Shown piece after piece: positions 16,027 to 25,042 of a stretch of 64,000 nt of DNA (the stretch's first letter is position 1; every line of letters begins with the position of its first letter). Source of the stretch: Myxococcus sp046520405 (GTDB lineage Bacteria > Myxococcota > Myxococcia > Myxococcales > Myxococcaceae); contig JBKGHI010000002.1 of assembly GCA_046520405.1 (NCBI GenBank), positions 79,033 through 143,032 of the forward strand. The letters are read 5' to 3'. A program made the translations under genes and the position numbers. The notes beneath the pieces were generated by a model. It saw nothing but the letters and a program-made list of their open reading frames with translations, searched no databases and had not been told where the DNA came from.

Positions 16027-19000
16027 CTAACGGCTGGCCGCGCCCTCCTTGGCGGTGAGCTCCGCCAGCATCCGCAGCAGGGCCTCCACCTCCGGGTCTT
16101 CATGGCCGGGGCGCTTGCGCTGCTCGGCCACCAGGGCCGCCAGCCTTGCCACCGTCGGCGCCTCGAACAGCGACTGCAGCGGCACCGTGAAACCAAAGGT
16201 GTCCCGCAGCCGTCCCACCACCGTGGTGGCCAGCAGGGAGTGCCCACCCAGCGCGAAGAAGTCGTCGTGGAGGCCCACCGGCCGCACGCCCAGGACGTCT
16301 TCCCAGATGCGCGCCACCACCTGCTGGTCCTCCGTCTCGGGGGCCACGTACGCCACCGCCAGGGCGGGACGTGAGTAGCCCGCGGCCGGCGCCGCGTCGG
16401 GCTCGCGTGCTTCGGGAGCGCGCTCCGCGGAGGGCGCGGCGGTCAGGGCACGGTGCCCGTCGGGGGAGACCCAGTAGCGCTTGCGCTCGAAGGGGTAGGT
16501 GGGCAGCCCGACGCGAAGGCGCTGCTCCTCGCCGCGGAAGGCCTCCCAGTCCACGTCCACGCCGGCCAGCCAGAGCTGCCCCAGCGCGCCGAGCAGCACG
16601 GCCGGGTCCGCCTGCTTCGTGTCCGGGTGGCGCAGCGACGTCACCGTGGTGGGCGGCTGCCGGAGCGCGCCTGGCTGGGACGCGAAGGTCGTCAGCGTCC
16701 GGCCGGGGCCGACCTCCAGCAACACCTGCGCGGGCTGCAGCTGCGAAAGGCCCGCGGCGAAGCGGACCGGCTGACGCAGGTGGCGGGCCCAGTAGCCAGG
16801 GTCCTTCGCCTCGGCCGCCGTCACCCACGTGCCGGTGACGTTGGAGAGGAAGGGGATTTGCGGCGCGGACAGCTTCATCCGCTTCAGGCGCTCGGTGAAG
16901 GGCGCGACGATGGGCTCCATCATCGCGGAGTGGAACGCGTGCGAGGTGTGCAGGCGGCGCGACTGGACGCCTCGCGCGTCGAGCCGTGCCTTCAGCGCGT
17001 CCACGGCGTCTTCGGGCCCGGCGACCACCGTCATCGACGGCGCGTTCACCGCGGCCACGGAGAGCCGGGCATCCAGCGACGACACCAGCTCCGCCTCCGG
17101 CAGCGGGACGGCGAGCATGGCCCCTGGCGGCAGCTCCTGCATGAGCTGGCCCCGCGTGGCCACCAGCGCCAGCGCGTCCGGCAGGGTGAAGACGCCCGCG
17201 AGGCACGCGGCCACGTACTCGCCGATGCTGTGGCCAATCATGGCCTCGGGCTTCACGCCCCAGGACATCCACAGGCGCGCCAGCGCGTACTCGATGGAGA
17301 AGAGCGCCGGCTGGGCCAGCCGCGTCTGCTGCAACTGGCGCTGGGCCTCCTCGGCGCGCGGGGCGGTGGGGAAGAGGAGCTCGCGCAGGTCCTGCTTCAG
17401 GTGCGGGATGAGCCGGGTGGCGCAGTCATCCACGTCCGCGCGGAAGGTGCGCTCGCTCTCGTAGAGCCCCTGCGCCATCCCCGCGTACTGCGAGCCCTGG
17501 CCGGGGAACATGAACACCGTGGGGCGGCCCGTGCGCTCCTCGGCGGCGGAGAGCTGCCGCGCGACGTCACCCAGGGCGGCCAGCGCGTCCTCACGCCCCT
17601 GAACGACGATGGCGCGGCGGTGTGGATGCCGGCGCCGGCCCACCTGGAGCGTGTACGCCACGTCCGAGGCCTCCAGTCCCTTGTTGGCGCGAAGGTGCTC
17701 CTCCAGCCGGGTCGCCTGCGCGGCCAGCGCCGTGGGCGTGCGCGCCGACAGGAGCAGGAGCTGGTGCGCGCGCGCGGACTTCACGGGCGCGTGGGCGGGC
17801 GGCTCCTCCAGGATGACGTGGGCGTTGGTTCCACCCATGCCGAAGCTGCTCACGCCGGCGCGGCGAGGATCGCGGGCAGGGGCCTTCCACTCACGAAGCT
17901 TCGTGTTGACGTAGAAGGGGCTCGCGTCCCAGGGGATGTTGGGGTTCGGCGTCTCGAAGTTGAGGCTGGGCGGCAGCTTGCGGTGCTTGAGCGCCAGCGC
18001 CGTCTTGATGAGGCCGGCCACGCCCGCCGCCGCGTCCAGGTGGCCCACGTTGGGCTTGATGGAGCCCAGGGCGCAGGTGCGCGGTCCCGCCGCCTCGTCA
18101 CCGAAGGCGCGGATGAGGGCCTGGACTTCAATGGGGTCACCCAGCGCCGTGCCAGTGCCGTGCGCCTCCACGTAGCCGATGCTCCCGGCGGAGACGCCCG
18201 CGCTGCCCAGGGCCTCGGAGATGACGGCGGCCTGGCCCTCGACGCCGGGCGCGGTGTAGCCCACGCGCGCGCGCCGTCGTTGTTCACCGCGGAGCCCTTG
18301 ATGACCGCGTAGATGGGACTGCCATCCGCCAGCGCGTCCTCCAGGCGTCGCAGCGCCACCACGCCCGCGCCGCTGCCGAAGACGATGCCCTTCGCCTGGG
18401 CATCGAAGGGGCGGCAGTGCCCGTCCGGCGACAGGATGCCGCCGTCCACGTAGCGGTAGCCGCCCTGAATCTGGAGGTTGATGGACACGCCGCCCGCGAG
18501 CGCCAGGTCACATTCCTGGTTGAGCAGGCTCTGGCAGGCGACGTGGACCGCGACGAGCGACGTGGAGCACGCGCTCTCCACGTTGAAGCTGGGGCCGCGC
18601 AGGTCCAGCTTGTACGCGGCCCGCGTGGTGAGGAAGCTGCCCGCGTTGCCCAGGTTGAGCTGGAGCGGGTCCGCCGAGCGCATCAGCTCCGCGTTGCCCA
18701 TCAGGTTGAGCAGCAGGTACGTGCTCAGGGCCTGGCCGCCGAAGACGCCCACCAGCAGCTCGGCGGGTGGGGCGCCGTAGCCCGCGTCCTCCAGCGCCTC
18801 CAGCGCGCACTCCAGGAAGAGGCGCTGCTGCGGGTCCATCACCTCCGCCTCGCGCGGGGTGTAGCCGAAGAAGGCCGCGTCGAAGCCCGCCACGTCCTCC
18901 AGCCGCGAGGCCACCTTCACGAAGTGCGGGTCCTTCAGCACCTCTGGGGGCAGCCCTGCCTTCAGCACCGCTTCATCCGAAAGCGGCTCGATGGACTCCA

Positions 19001-19106
19001 CGCCGTCGCACAGGTTGCGCCACAGCTCTTCCAAGCTGCGCGCACCCGGGAAGCGCCCGGCCATGCCGGTGATTGCGATCTCCATGCCCGTGTTGCTGTC
19101 CGCCAC
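16027..19106 (-). CDS. Modular type I PKS, KS-AT-ACP (frameshift near 18270)
   Basis: One extension module, about 1026 aa when read across a single missing base at 18264-18275. The KS has active-site Cys at 18567-18569 (SACSTS), and after the frameshift the HGTGTALGD and NVGHLDAAAG motifs. The AT has GQGSQ, GHSIGEY and HAFH, pointing to malonyl-CoA. The carrier domain reads DDFFALGGHSLLA. No ketoreductase is present. The GTG start at 19106 follows GGGGAGG; an ATG seven codons later is the alternative. It begins 24 bp after the KS-AT-KR-ACP gene and ends 33 bp before the glycosyltransferase gene. The short C-terminal tail (EALLRMLAELTAKEG) is helical. Taken literally, the frameshift would cut the protein inside the KS; the clean downstream frame argues for a sequencing error. 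Confidence 0.88.
18264..18275 (-). other. frameshift site in KS domain (one base missing)
   Basis: On the coding strand ...AAC GAC GGC GCG CGC GCG TGG reads NNDGARAW then goes out of frame. Moving the frame by one restores VGYTAPGVEG, the conserved KS sequence. The sister modules have NNDG plus three residues plus (V/A/L)G(Y/F)TAP, which requires one more base than is present. The site is an alternating CG run, a typical place for a sequencing deletion. Confidence 0.85.
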
Positions 19107-19130
19107 GCTCGTTCCTCCCCCTCTTCGGGC

Positions 19131-22100
19131 TCAGTGTCCCGACTGCCGGCGCTGCTGGATGAGTTCCCGGCGTTTGGCTCCGCGGCTTCGCCGGTCACTG
19201 GTGGTGGCCGACGCTGCTTCCTGCCCACGGGTCAACAGCCGCGCCATGGCGCTCAGCGTGGGGTTCTCAAAGAGGGCGACCACGGGCAGCTCCTTGCCGA
19301 AGCGCCGCTTCACCTCGTTGATGACCTTGAGGCCAATCAGCGAGTTCCCACCCAGCTCGAAGAAGTTCTCGTGCAGCGACACGCTCTCCACGCCCAGGAA
19401 TCGCTGCCAGATGTCGGCCAGCTCGCGCTCGGCCTCGTCCATGTTGGCGGGCGCCGCGCGCGCCGTCGTGGGCGCGGCGTCCGTCTCCATGGGGCCCATC
19501 AGGTCCTGGAGGAAGGAGGCGCTGCGCGCCATGGCCGCGCGCAGGTCCTCCGTGGACACCACGACGTGCGTGGGGGCCTGCGCCAGGACGCGCTCGAAGA
19601 CGTCCACGCCCTCGGCCGGCGACAGGGCGTGGCTGAGCAGCGCGTCCCGCATCGCGCTGGCCCCGTCGGGCATCTGGGTGGTCACCGCCTGGCCCACCTC
19701 GCGCCAGGTGTCCCAGCCCAGGGAGATGATGGGCGTGCCGCCCGTCGCCGTGGCCTTGTGGGCGAAGGCGTCCTGGAAGGCGCACGCGGCGCAGTGGTCA
19801 ATCTGCCCGGGCTCCGCCGTGTAGGCGGTGCGGGACGAGCAGAGCATGAAGAAGTCCAGGGGCGTGTCCTGCAGCAGCCCGTGCAGCACCCACGTGCCCA
19901 GCACCTTGGGCCGCAGGACCTCCTCCACCGCCTTCTGGGTGCGAAGCTGGGCCAGTCCACCCGCGGGCACGCCAGCGGCGTGGATGACGCCGTGCAGTTC
20001 GCCGAAGGCCTCACGCGTCTTGCGCAGCACCTCTTCCATCTGCTCGGCGTCGCCCACGTCCGCCGGGAGCACCAGGACCTCGGAGCCCAGCGCTTCCAGC
20101 GCGAGCACCTGCCGCAGCCGCTGGCTCGTCCGGTCCTTCTCGTCATGGGTGGCAAGCCAGGTGTCCCAGGCGCCGCGCTCCGGCAGGGCGCCGCGGCCCA
20201 CCAGCACCAGCCGTGCCTGGACCTGCCGCGCCAGGGACTCCGCCAGCACCAGGCCGATGCCGCCCAGACCGCCGGTGATGAGGTAGGTGCCCCGCGGGCG
20301 CAGCCGGGCGGGCGCGTCCGACGCGGGAGCGGGGATGCGCACCGGCTCCAGCGACTGCTCCCAACGGTGGGGGCCCCGCAGCGCCACGGCTCCGTTGGAG
20401 GAACCCGAGGTCAGCTCGTCCGCCAGCCGCGCCGCCAGGAGCCGCAGCGTCTTGCTACAGCTCGGGGCCTCCACGTCGACCGACCGACATGAGAGCCCTG
20501 GCACTTCATGCGGCAGCACACGGCAGGCGCCGAGCAGCGTGGCCTTCTCCGGGGCCAGCACCTCGTGGCCGGTGACGGCCTGCACGCCGGTGGAGACCAC
20601 GGAGAGGTGGACGGGGTTGGACGCGCCCTGGCCCGCCAGCGCCTGCGCCAGGAAGAGCAGGCTGAAGAAGCCGGTGCGCTGGGCGTGCTCCGCGCCCGCC
20701 AGGCCATCTCCCGCGTCGTCCATGCTCCACAGGTGGACGATGCGCTCGGGGCGCTGCGATTCCTCGGCGAGCGCGGTCAGCAGCGCCGCGTAGGTCTCCG
20801 GGCGGACCGGGTCCACCTCGAAGACACCGTCGTCCACGCGCCGGAAGTCCGTGCCCGGCGACACGCGAGTGACGCGCCCTCCACGCTCCGCCAGCCGCGC
20901 GGCCAGGGCGTCTCCCATGCCGCTGGTGTCGGTGAAGAGGAGCCAGTGCTGGGGCGTGGCCGCGGGAGCGCGCGGGGCGAGCGTGCGCTTCCAGGACGGC
21001 AGGTAGAACCAGTCCGCCGGGTCCTTTCGCCGGGCGAGCCCGACGTCACTGACGACGGCGGCGCCCATCACGTTCGGCTCCAGCCAGTGCCGCTTGCGCT
21101 CGAAGGGGTAGGTGGGCAGCACCACGCGCCGGCGCTGCTCCTGGCCGTGGAGGCGCCGCCATTCCACGGGCACACCCGCCGCCCAGAGCCGGCCCAGCGT
21201 GGTGAGCAGGAAGCGCGTGTCGGAGCCGGGCTCGCGAGGCGCCCGCATCGACGTCAGCACCACGGTGGGCTGGCCACGCTCCACCTGCAGGCGCGCGAGC
21301 GAGCCCAGCGTCCGGCCGGGACCGACCTCCAGCAGCACGCGCGAGGGGTCCTCCAACAGGCAGCGCAGGCCCGGACCGAAGCGCACCGTCTGCCGCAGGT
21401 GCCGCACCCAGTACCTCGGGTCGGTGGCCTCCTCCTCGGTCACCCACGTTCCCGTCACGCCGGACACGAAGGGCTGCGTCGGCGTCAGGAGCTTCAGCCG
21501 GCCCACGAAGGCGGCGAACGCCGGCAGGATGGAGTCGATGAGGTGCGAGTGCGCGGCCACGTCGATGTGGACGCGCCGGTGCTCGATGCCACGCGCGGCC
21601 AGGTCGGCGGAGAGCGCGTCCACCGAGGCGGTGTCGCCCGCCACCACGCACTGGGTGGGCCCGTTGACGGCGGCCAGGGACAGGCGCTCGCCGAGCATGG
21701 GCAGCAGCTCCTGCTCGGACAGGGCCACGCTCACCATGGCGCCGGAGGGGAGCTGCTCGAAGAGGCGGCCGCGCTCGGCCACCAGCGCCAGCGCGTCCTC
21801 CAGCGAGAAGACGCCCGCGAGGCAGGCGGCCACGTACTCGCCCATGCTGTGGCCAATCATCGCCTCGGGCCGGATGCCCCAGGACTCCCACAGCCGGGCC
21901 AGCGCGTACTCCACGGTGAAGAGCGCGGGCAGGCCCAGGGAGGGACGGGGCAGCGGCGCGCCCGCGTCCGCGTCACCGGCCGGGTAGAGCACCGTGCGGA
22001 GCGAGGGGCCGCCGCGGCGCTGGAAGATGGCGGCGCACGCGTCGAAGGCCTCGCGGAACGCGGGCTCCTTCTCGTACAGCTCCTGCCCCATGCGCAGGTG

Positions 22101-23753
22101 CTGGGCTCCGCCGCCGGGGAAGAGGAACACGACCGGGCGCCCGCCATCCTTCGCCACGTCCGTGAAGACGCGCTCCGGATTGACGGCGGACAGCACCTCG
22201 ACGCCGTCCTTGTGGCTCTGACAGACGACCACGCGCCGGTGCGGGAAGGCCTTGCGGCCAATCTGGAGGGTGTAGGCCGCGTCGGCCAGGGACTGCTCCG
22301 GGTGCGCCTCCAGGTGGGCGGCCAGGTTCTGCGTCATCGCGTCCAGCGCGGCCGGCTTCTTCGCGGAGAGGACCATCAACTGCCACGGCCGGGAAGGACC
22401 GGAGGGCGCGAGGGCGGGCGGCGCCTCCAGCAGCGCGTGGGCGTTGGTGCCACCAATGCCGAAGGAGCTCACACCCGCGCGGCGCCGGTGGCCGTGGGGC
22501 TGCCAGTCCTTCAGCGTGGCATTCACATAGAAGGGGCTCCGGCCCCAGTCGATGTTCGGGTTGGGCGAGCGGACGTGGAGGGTGGGCGGGATGCGTCCGT
22601 GCTCCACCGTCAGGGCCGTCTTGATGAGGCCGGCCACGCCCGCCGCCGCGTCCAGGTGGCCAATGTTCGACTTCACCGAGCCGAGCGCGCAGAAGCTGGT
22701 GGCCTCGGTGCCCGCGCGGAACGCGCTGGTCAGCGCCGAGACTTCGACCGGATCTCCCAGCAGGGTGCCGGTGCCGTGCGTCTCCACGTAACCCACGGTG
22801 TCCGGCGTCACACCCGCCAGGGCGTGGGTGCGGGCGATGACCTCCGCCTGGCCCTCGGCGCTGGGCGCGGTGTAGCCCAGCTTGGAGGCACCGTCGTTGT
22901 TGATGGCGGAGGCGCGGATGACGGCGTGGATGTGGCTGCCGTCCGCGAGCGCGTCATCCAGGCGCTTGAGCACCACCACGCCCACGCCGCTGCCGAAGAG
23001 GGTGCCCTGGGCCTGCGCGTCGAAGGGACGGCAATGTCCGTCCGGGGACGCGATACCGCCGGGCTGGTGCACGTAGCCGGTGCGCTGGGGCACGTCCACG
23101 GACACGCCGCCCGCGATGGCCACGTCACACTGGAAGCCCATCAGCGACTGACAGGCCAGGTGCGTGGCGACCAGCGACGTGGAACATCCCGTCTGGACGT
23201 CCAGGCTGGGACCCTTGAGGTCCAGGTGGTACGCCAGCCGGGTGGCGAGGAAGTCCTTGTCGTTGCCAATCATCACCTGGAAGCTGTCGCTCGACTCGAG
23301 CAGCTCCGGGTGCGTGCGCAGGTTGAAGAGCAGGTACGTGCTCAGGCTGGTGCCCGCGAAGACACCCACGGAGCGCGACTCCGTATCCAACCCGTGGCCC
23401 GCGCGCTCGATGGCCTCCCACGCGCACTCCAGGAAGATGCGGTGCTGCGGGTCCATCAACGCCGCCTCGCGCGGCGAATAGCCGAAGAAGCTCGCGTCGA
23501 AGGCGTCCACCTGCTCCAGCACCGCGCCAGCGCGCACGAAGCCCGGCTGCCGCAGGCGCTCCTCGGGGACGCCGCGCGCCTTCAGCTCTTCGTCTGTGAA
23601 GAAGCGGATGCCCTCCACGCCCTCGCAGAGGTTGCGCCAGTAGGCCTCCACGTCAGGAGAGCCCGGGAAGCGGCCCGCCATTCCGACGATGGCAATGGCC
23701 AGATCGTCGCCTTCATTCAGGTTGGCATCGCTCATGGCAGTCGAAGAACTCAC
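19131..23753 (-). CDS. Modular type I PKS, KS-AT-KR-ACP with mutated KR active site
   Basis: A 1540-aa module. The KS has active-site Cys codon 23184-23186 (TGCSTS), HGTGTLLGD and NIGHLDAAAG. The AT is of a different type from the other modules: FPGGGAQ, GHSMGEY and VAAHS in place of HAFH. The KR has an intact NADPH loop (TGGLGGIG), but its catalytic segment reads PGQIDHCAACAFQDAFA, where active KRs have Tyr and Asn at the His and second Cys positions, so reduction is doubtful. The carrier domain has NFFELGGNSL. The C-terminus is a basic tail (RRSRGAKRRELIQQRRQSG). The start is GTG 23753; ATG 23735 is an alternative. It is followed after 24 bp by the next PKS and probably passes its chain to it. 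Confidence 0.92.
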   Translation of the reverse strand: MSSSTAMSDANLNEGDDLAIAIVGMAGRFPGSPDVEAYWRNLCEGVEGIRFFTDEELKARGVPEERLRQPGFVRAGAVLEQVDAFDASFFGYSPREAALMDPQHRIFLECAWEAIERAGHGLDTESRSVGVFAGTSLSTYLLFNLRTHPELLESSDSFQVMIGNDKDFLATRLAYHLDLKGPSLDVQTGCSTSLVATHLACQSLMGFQCDVAIAGGVSVDVPQRTGYVHQPGGIASPDGHCRPFDAQAQGTLFGSGVGVVVLKRLDDALADGSHIHAVIRASAINNDGASKLGYTAPSAEGQAEVIARTHALAGVTPDTVGYVETHGTGTLLGDPVEVSALTSAFRAGTEATSFCALGSVKSNIGHLDAAAGVAGLIKTALTVEHGRIPPTLHVRSPNPNIDWGRSPFYVNATLKDWQPHGHRRRAGVSSFGIGGTNAHALLEAPPALAPSGPSRPWQLMVLSAKKPAALDAMTQNLAAHLEAHPEQSLADAAYTLQIGRKAFPHRRVVVCQSHKDGVEVLSAVNPERVFTDVAKDGGRPVVFLFPGGGAQHLRMGQELYEKEPAFREAFDACAAIFQRRGGPSLRTVLYPAGDADAGAPLPRPSLGLPALFTVEYALARLWESWGIRPEAMIGHSMGEYVAACLAGVFSLEDALALVAERGRLFEQLPSGAMVSVALSEQELLPMLGERLSLAAVNGPTQCVVAGDTASVDALSADLAARGIEHRRVHIDVAAHSHLIDSILPAFAAFVGRLKLLTPTQPFVSGVTGTWVTEEEATDPRYWVRHLRQTVRFGPGLRCLLEDPSRVLLEVGPGRTLGSLARLQVERGQPTVVLTSMRAPREPGSDTRFLLTTLGRLWAAGVPVEWRRLHGQEQRRRVVLPTYPFERKRHWLEPNVMGAAVVSDVGLARRKDPADWFYLPSWKRTLAPRAPAATPQHWLLFTDTSGMGDALAARLAERGGRVTRVSPGTDFRRVDDGVFEVDPVRPETYAALLTALAEESQRPERIVHLWSMDDAGDGLAGAEHAQRTGFFSLLFLAQALAGQGASNPVHLSVVSTGVQAVTGHEVLAPEKATLLGACRVLPHEVPGLSCRSVDVEAPSCSKTLRLLAARLADELTSGSSNGAVALRGPHRWEQSLEPVRIPAPASDAPARLRPRGTYLITGGLGGIGLVLAESLARQVQARLVLVGRGALPERGAWDTWLATHDEKDRTSQRLRQVLALEALGSEVLVLPADVGDAEQMEEVLRKTREAFGELHGVIHAAGVPAGGLAQLRTQKAVEEVLRPKVLGTWVLHGLLQDTPLDFFMLCSSRTAYTAEPGQIDHCAACAFQDAFAHKATATGGTPIISLGWDTWREVGQAVTTQMPDGASAMRDALLSHALSPAEGVDVFERVLAQAPTHVVVSTEDLRAAMARSASFLQDLMGPMETDAAPTTARAAPANMDEAERELADIWQRFLGVESVSLHENFFELGGNSLIGLKVINEVKRRFGKELPVVALFENPTLSAMARLLTRGQEAASATTSDRRSRGAKRRELIQQRRQSGH
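19782..19796 (-). other. KR catalytic segment with Tyr-to-His and Asn-to-Cys changes
   Basis: The codons read CAC TGC GCC GCG TGC (H-C-A-A-C) where functional KR domains have Y-C/A-A-A-N. The upstream CSS serine and the GGLGGIG cofactor loop are still present. The reading frame is intact on both sides, so these are real substitutions in the given sequence rather than a frameshift effect. Confidence 0.8.
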
Positions 23754-23878
23754 GTCCAGGAAGAGAGGTTGGGACGGCGTGCCCGGCGATACACACGCAA
23801 CACGGCCCCCTCACGCATGGGAGGCCATGGCGTCGTCGTGCCGCCGGGCAGGGCTCCGTGCGGCGCGAAAAAACCGGC

Positions 23879-24883
23879 TCAGCGCGAGAGGGCGAACGCG
23901 TCCGCGAGCAGCTCGTAGGAACGGAGCCGGGCGCGGTGGTCATGAATGATGGTGGTGATGAGCAGCTCATCCGCCTGGAATTCGGCGGCCATGCTCATCA
24001 GCCGTTCCTTCACCTGATCCGGTGCGCCACACACGACGCGCTTGCGGTCGAACTCCAGCGTCGCCAGGTCCTCGGGCGTGTACGGGTAGGCCTCCGCCTC
24101 CTCGATGGAGGGGATGGGCTCTTCGGGACGGCCCCGGCGCGTGTTGATGGTCAGCAGGTCGCTGCTGCGAGCTATTCGCCGCGCCTCCTGCTCGGTCGGG
24201 GCACAGATGACGTAGACGCTGACGGCGGAGTGGGGCGCCGCCTGCACGCGCGAGGGCTTGAAGTGCTCGCGGTAGGCCCGCGTCACCGGCGCGCCGTTGA
24301 CGGGGTTGAAGAAGTGGGCGAAGCAGAAGGACAACCCCATCCGGGCCGCGAGCGCCGCGCTCTGCTCACCCGACCCCAGGGCCCAGACCTGCGGCATGCC
24401 CGGCGCCATCGTCTTCAAACTCAATTTCTCAAACTCTGACGTCGCCGGGGTCGCGCCTGACAGGAAGGCGACGAGGTCCTCCAGCTTCGTGGGGAAGGCC
24501 TCGTTGGGCATCGGCGTGCCGTAGGCCAGGGCCCGGGCCACCAGGTCCGTGCTGCCCGACGTCCGGCCAATGCCCAGGTCGATGCGGTCCGGGTGGAGCG
24601 TCTCCAGCAACCGGAAGACCTCGGCGACCTTGAAGGGGCTGTAGTTCGACAGCAGGACGCCGCCGGTGCCCACCCGGATGCGCGACGTGGCCGCCGCCAC
24701 ATGCGCGACCAGGATTTCAGGCGCCACGCCCGCGAAGTGTCCGGAGCCGTGGTGCTCCGCGAGCCAGAAGCGGTGATACCCGAGCTGCTCGGCCGCCCGG
24801 GCCAGCTCTACGGTGTTCTGGAAGGCCTCACGTGTCTGGCTGCCGCGGACGACGATGGAATGGTCGAGGACACTGAGCTTCAC
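23879..24883 (-). CDS. stand-alone luciferase-like flavin monooxygenase (LLM, group 1)
   Basis: A 334-aa TIM-barrel flavin-dependent oxidoreductase. It begins KLSVLDHSIVVRG, typical of group-1 luciferase-family oxidoreductases, then has RFWLAEHHGSGHFAG, RIRVGTGGVLLSNYSPFKVAE and DLGIGRTSGS, all conserved in the family. It uses reduced flavin and O2 to oxygenate a substrate. The start is GTG 24883 with GAAGGA about 9 bp upstream; the frame runs on to 24910 but those codons are less likely. It belongs to a different subgroup from the two LLM domains embedded in the NRPS proteins. The gene lies 125 bp ahead of the PKS genes and 159 bp behind the second ATP-grasp gene, with a possible promoter/operator of its own. 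Confidence 0.9.
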   Translation of the reverse strand: MKLSVLDHSIVVRGSQTREAFQNTVELARAAEQLGYHRFWLAEHHGSGHFAGVAPEILVAHVAAATSRIRVGTGGVLLSNYSPFKVAEVFRLLETLHPDRIDLGIGRTSGSTDLVARALAYGTPMPNEAFPTKLEDLVAFLSGATPATSEFEKLSLKTMAPGMPQVWALGSGEQSAALAARMGLSFCFAHFFNPVNGAPVTRAYREHFKPSRVQAAPHSAVSVYVICAPTEQEARRIARSSDLLTINTRRGRPEEPIPSIEEAEAYPYTPEDLATLEFDRKRVVCGAPDQVKERLMSMAAEFQADELLITTIIHDHRARLRSYELLADAFALSR

Positions 24884-24990
24884 GGCGAGCGTTCCTTCTC
24901 GGGCAGGCAACGCTTTCGGGGCCGCTACGAGCCGGGCCGAGTCGTCACGTGTCCGCGTTTCAAGAGGGTGACGGAGGATACAGTAATGCG

Positions 24991-25024
24991 GCCATTTGCG
25001 ACAAATGGCATTTGGACGATTATA
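24991..25024 (-). promoter_or_regulatory. putative promoter/operator ahead of the LLM gene
   Basis: In a short AT-rich island the minus strand carries a perfect TATAAT (complement of 25019-25024). Ten bases further on lies a perfect inverted repeat, GCCATTTG-CGA-CAAATGGC (24991-25009), with an 8-bp arm and 3-nt spacer. A repeat just past a -10 box is where a repressor would bind. No T-run follows on the minus strand, which speaks against a terminator for the upstream ATP-grasp gene. No TTGACA-like -35 box is seen, so an activator or alternative sigma factor would be needed. Confidence 0.45.
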
Positions 25025-25042
25025 CTTGAAATTCGATACCTG

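Noticed and set aside
18264..18275. Programmed ribosomal frameshifting in the PKS gene
   Set aside because: There is no slippery heptamer. The run is alternating CG and similar one-base errors occur at four other sites, so sequencing error is simpler.
21540..21580. The VAAHS motif in the AT of the KS-AT-KR-ACP PKS as evidence for an unusual extender unit
   Set aside because: ATs with FPGGGAQ and VAAHS form a recognised alternative type found in many bacteria, as far as I recall. The motif alone does not identify the extender, so I only note the difference.
23867..23874. The A-run (T-run on the minus strand) just after the LLM gene as a terminator
   Set aside because: No stable GC hairpin directly precedes it on the minus strand, and the PKS genes follow in the same direction within 125 bp.
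20508..23918. A 1136-aa open frame on the plus strand opposite the KS-AT-KR-ACP PKS
   Set aside because: Antisense to well-conserved KS and AT domains. Its composition (His, Arg, Gly, Gln rich) is typical of shadow frames in high-GC DNA.
24991..25009. Intrinsic terminator for the second ATP-grasp gene
   Set aside because: The stem is AT-rich and no T-run follows on the minus strand. Position just past a TATAAT fits an operator better.
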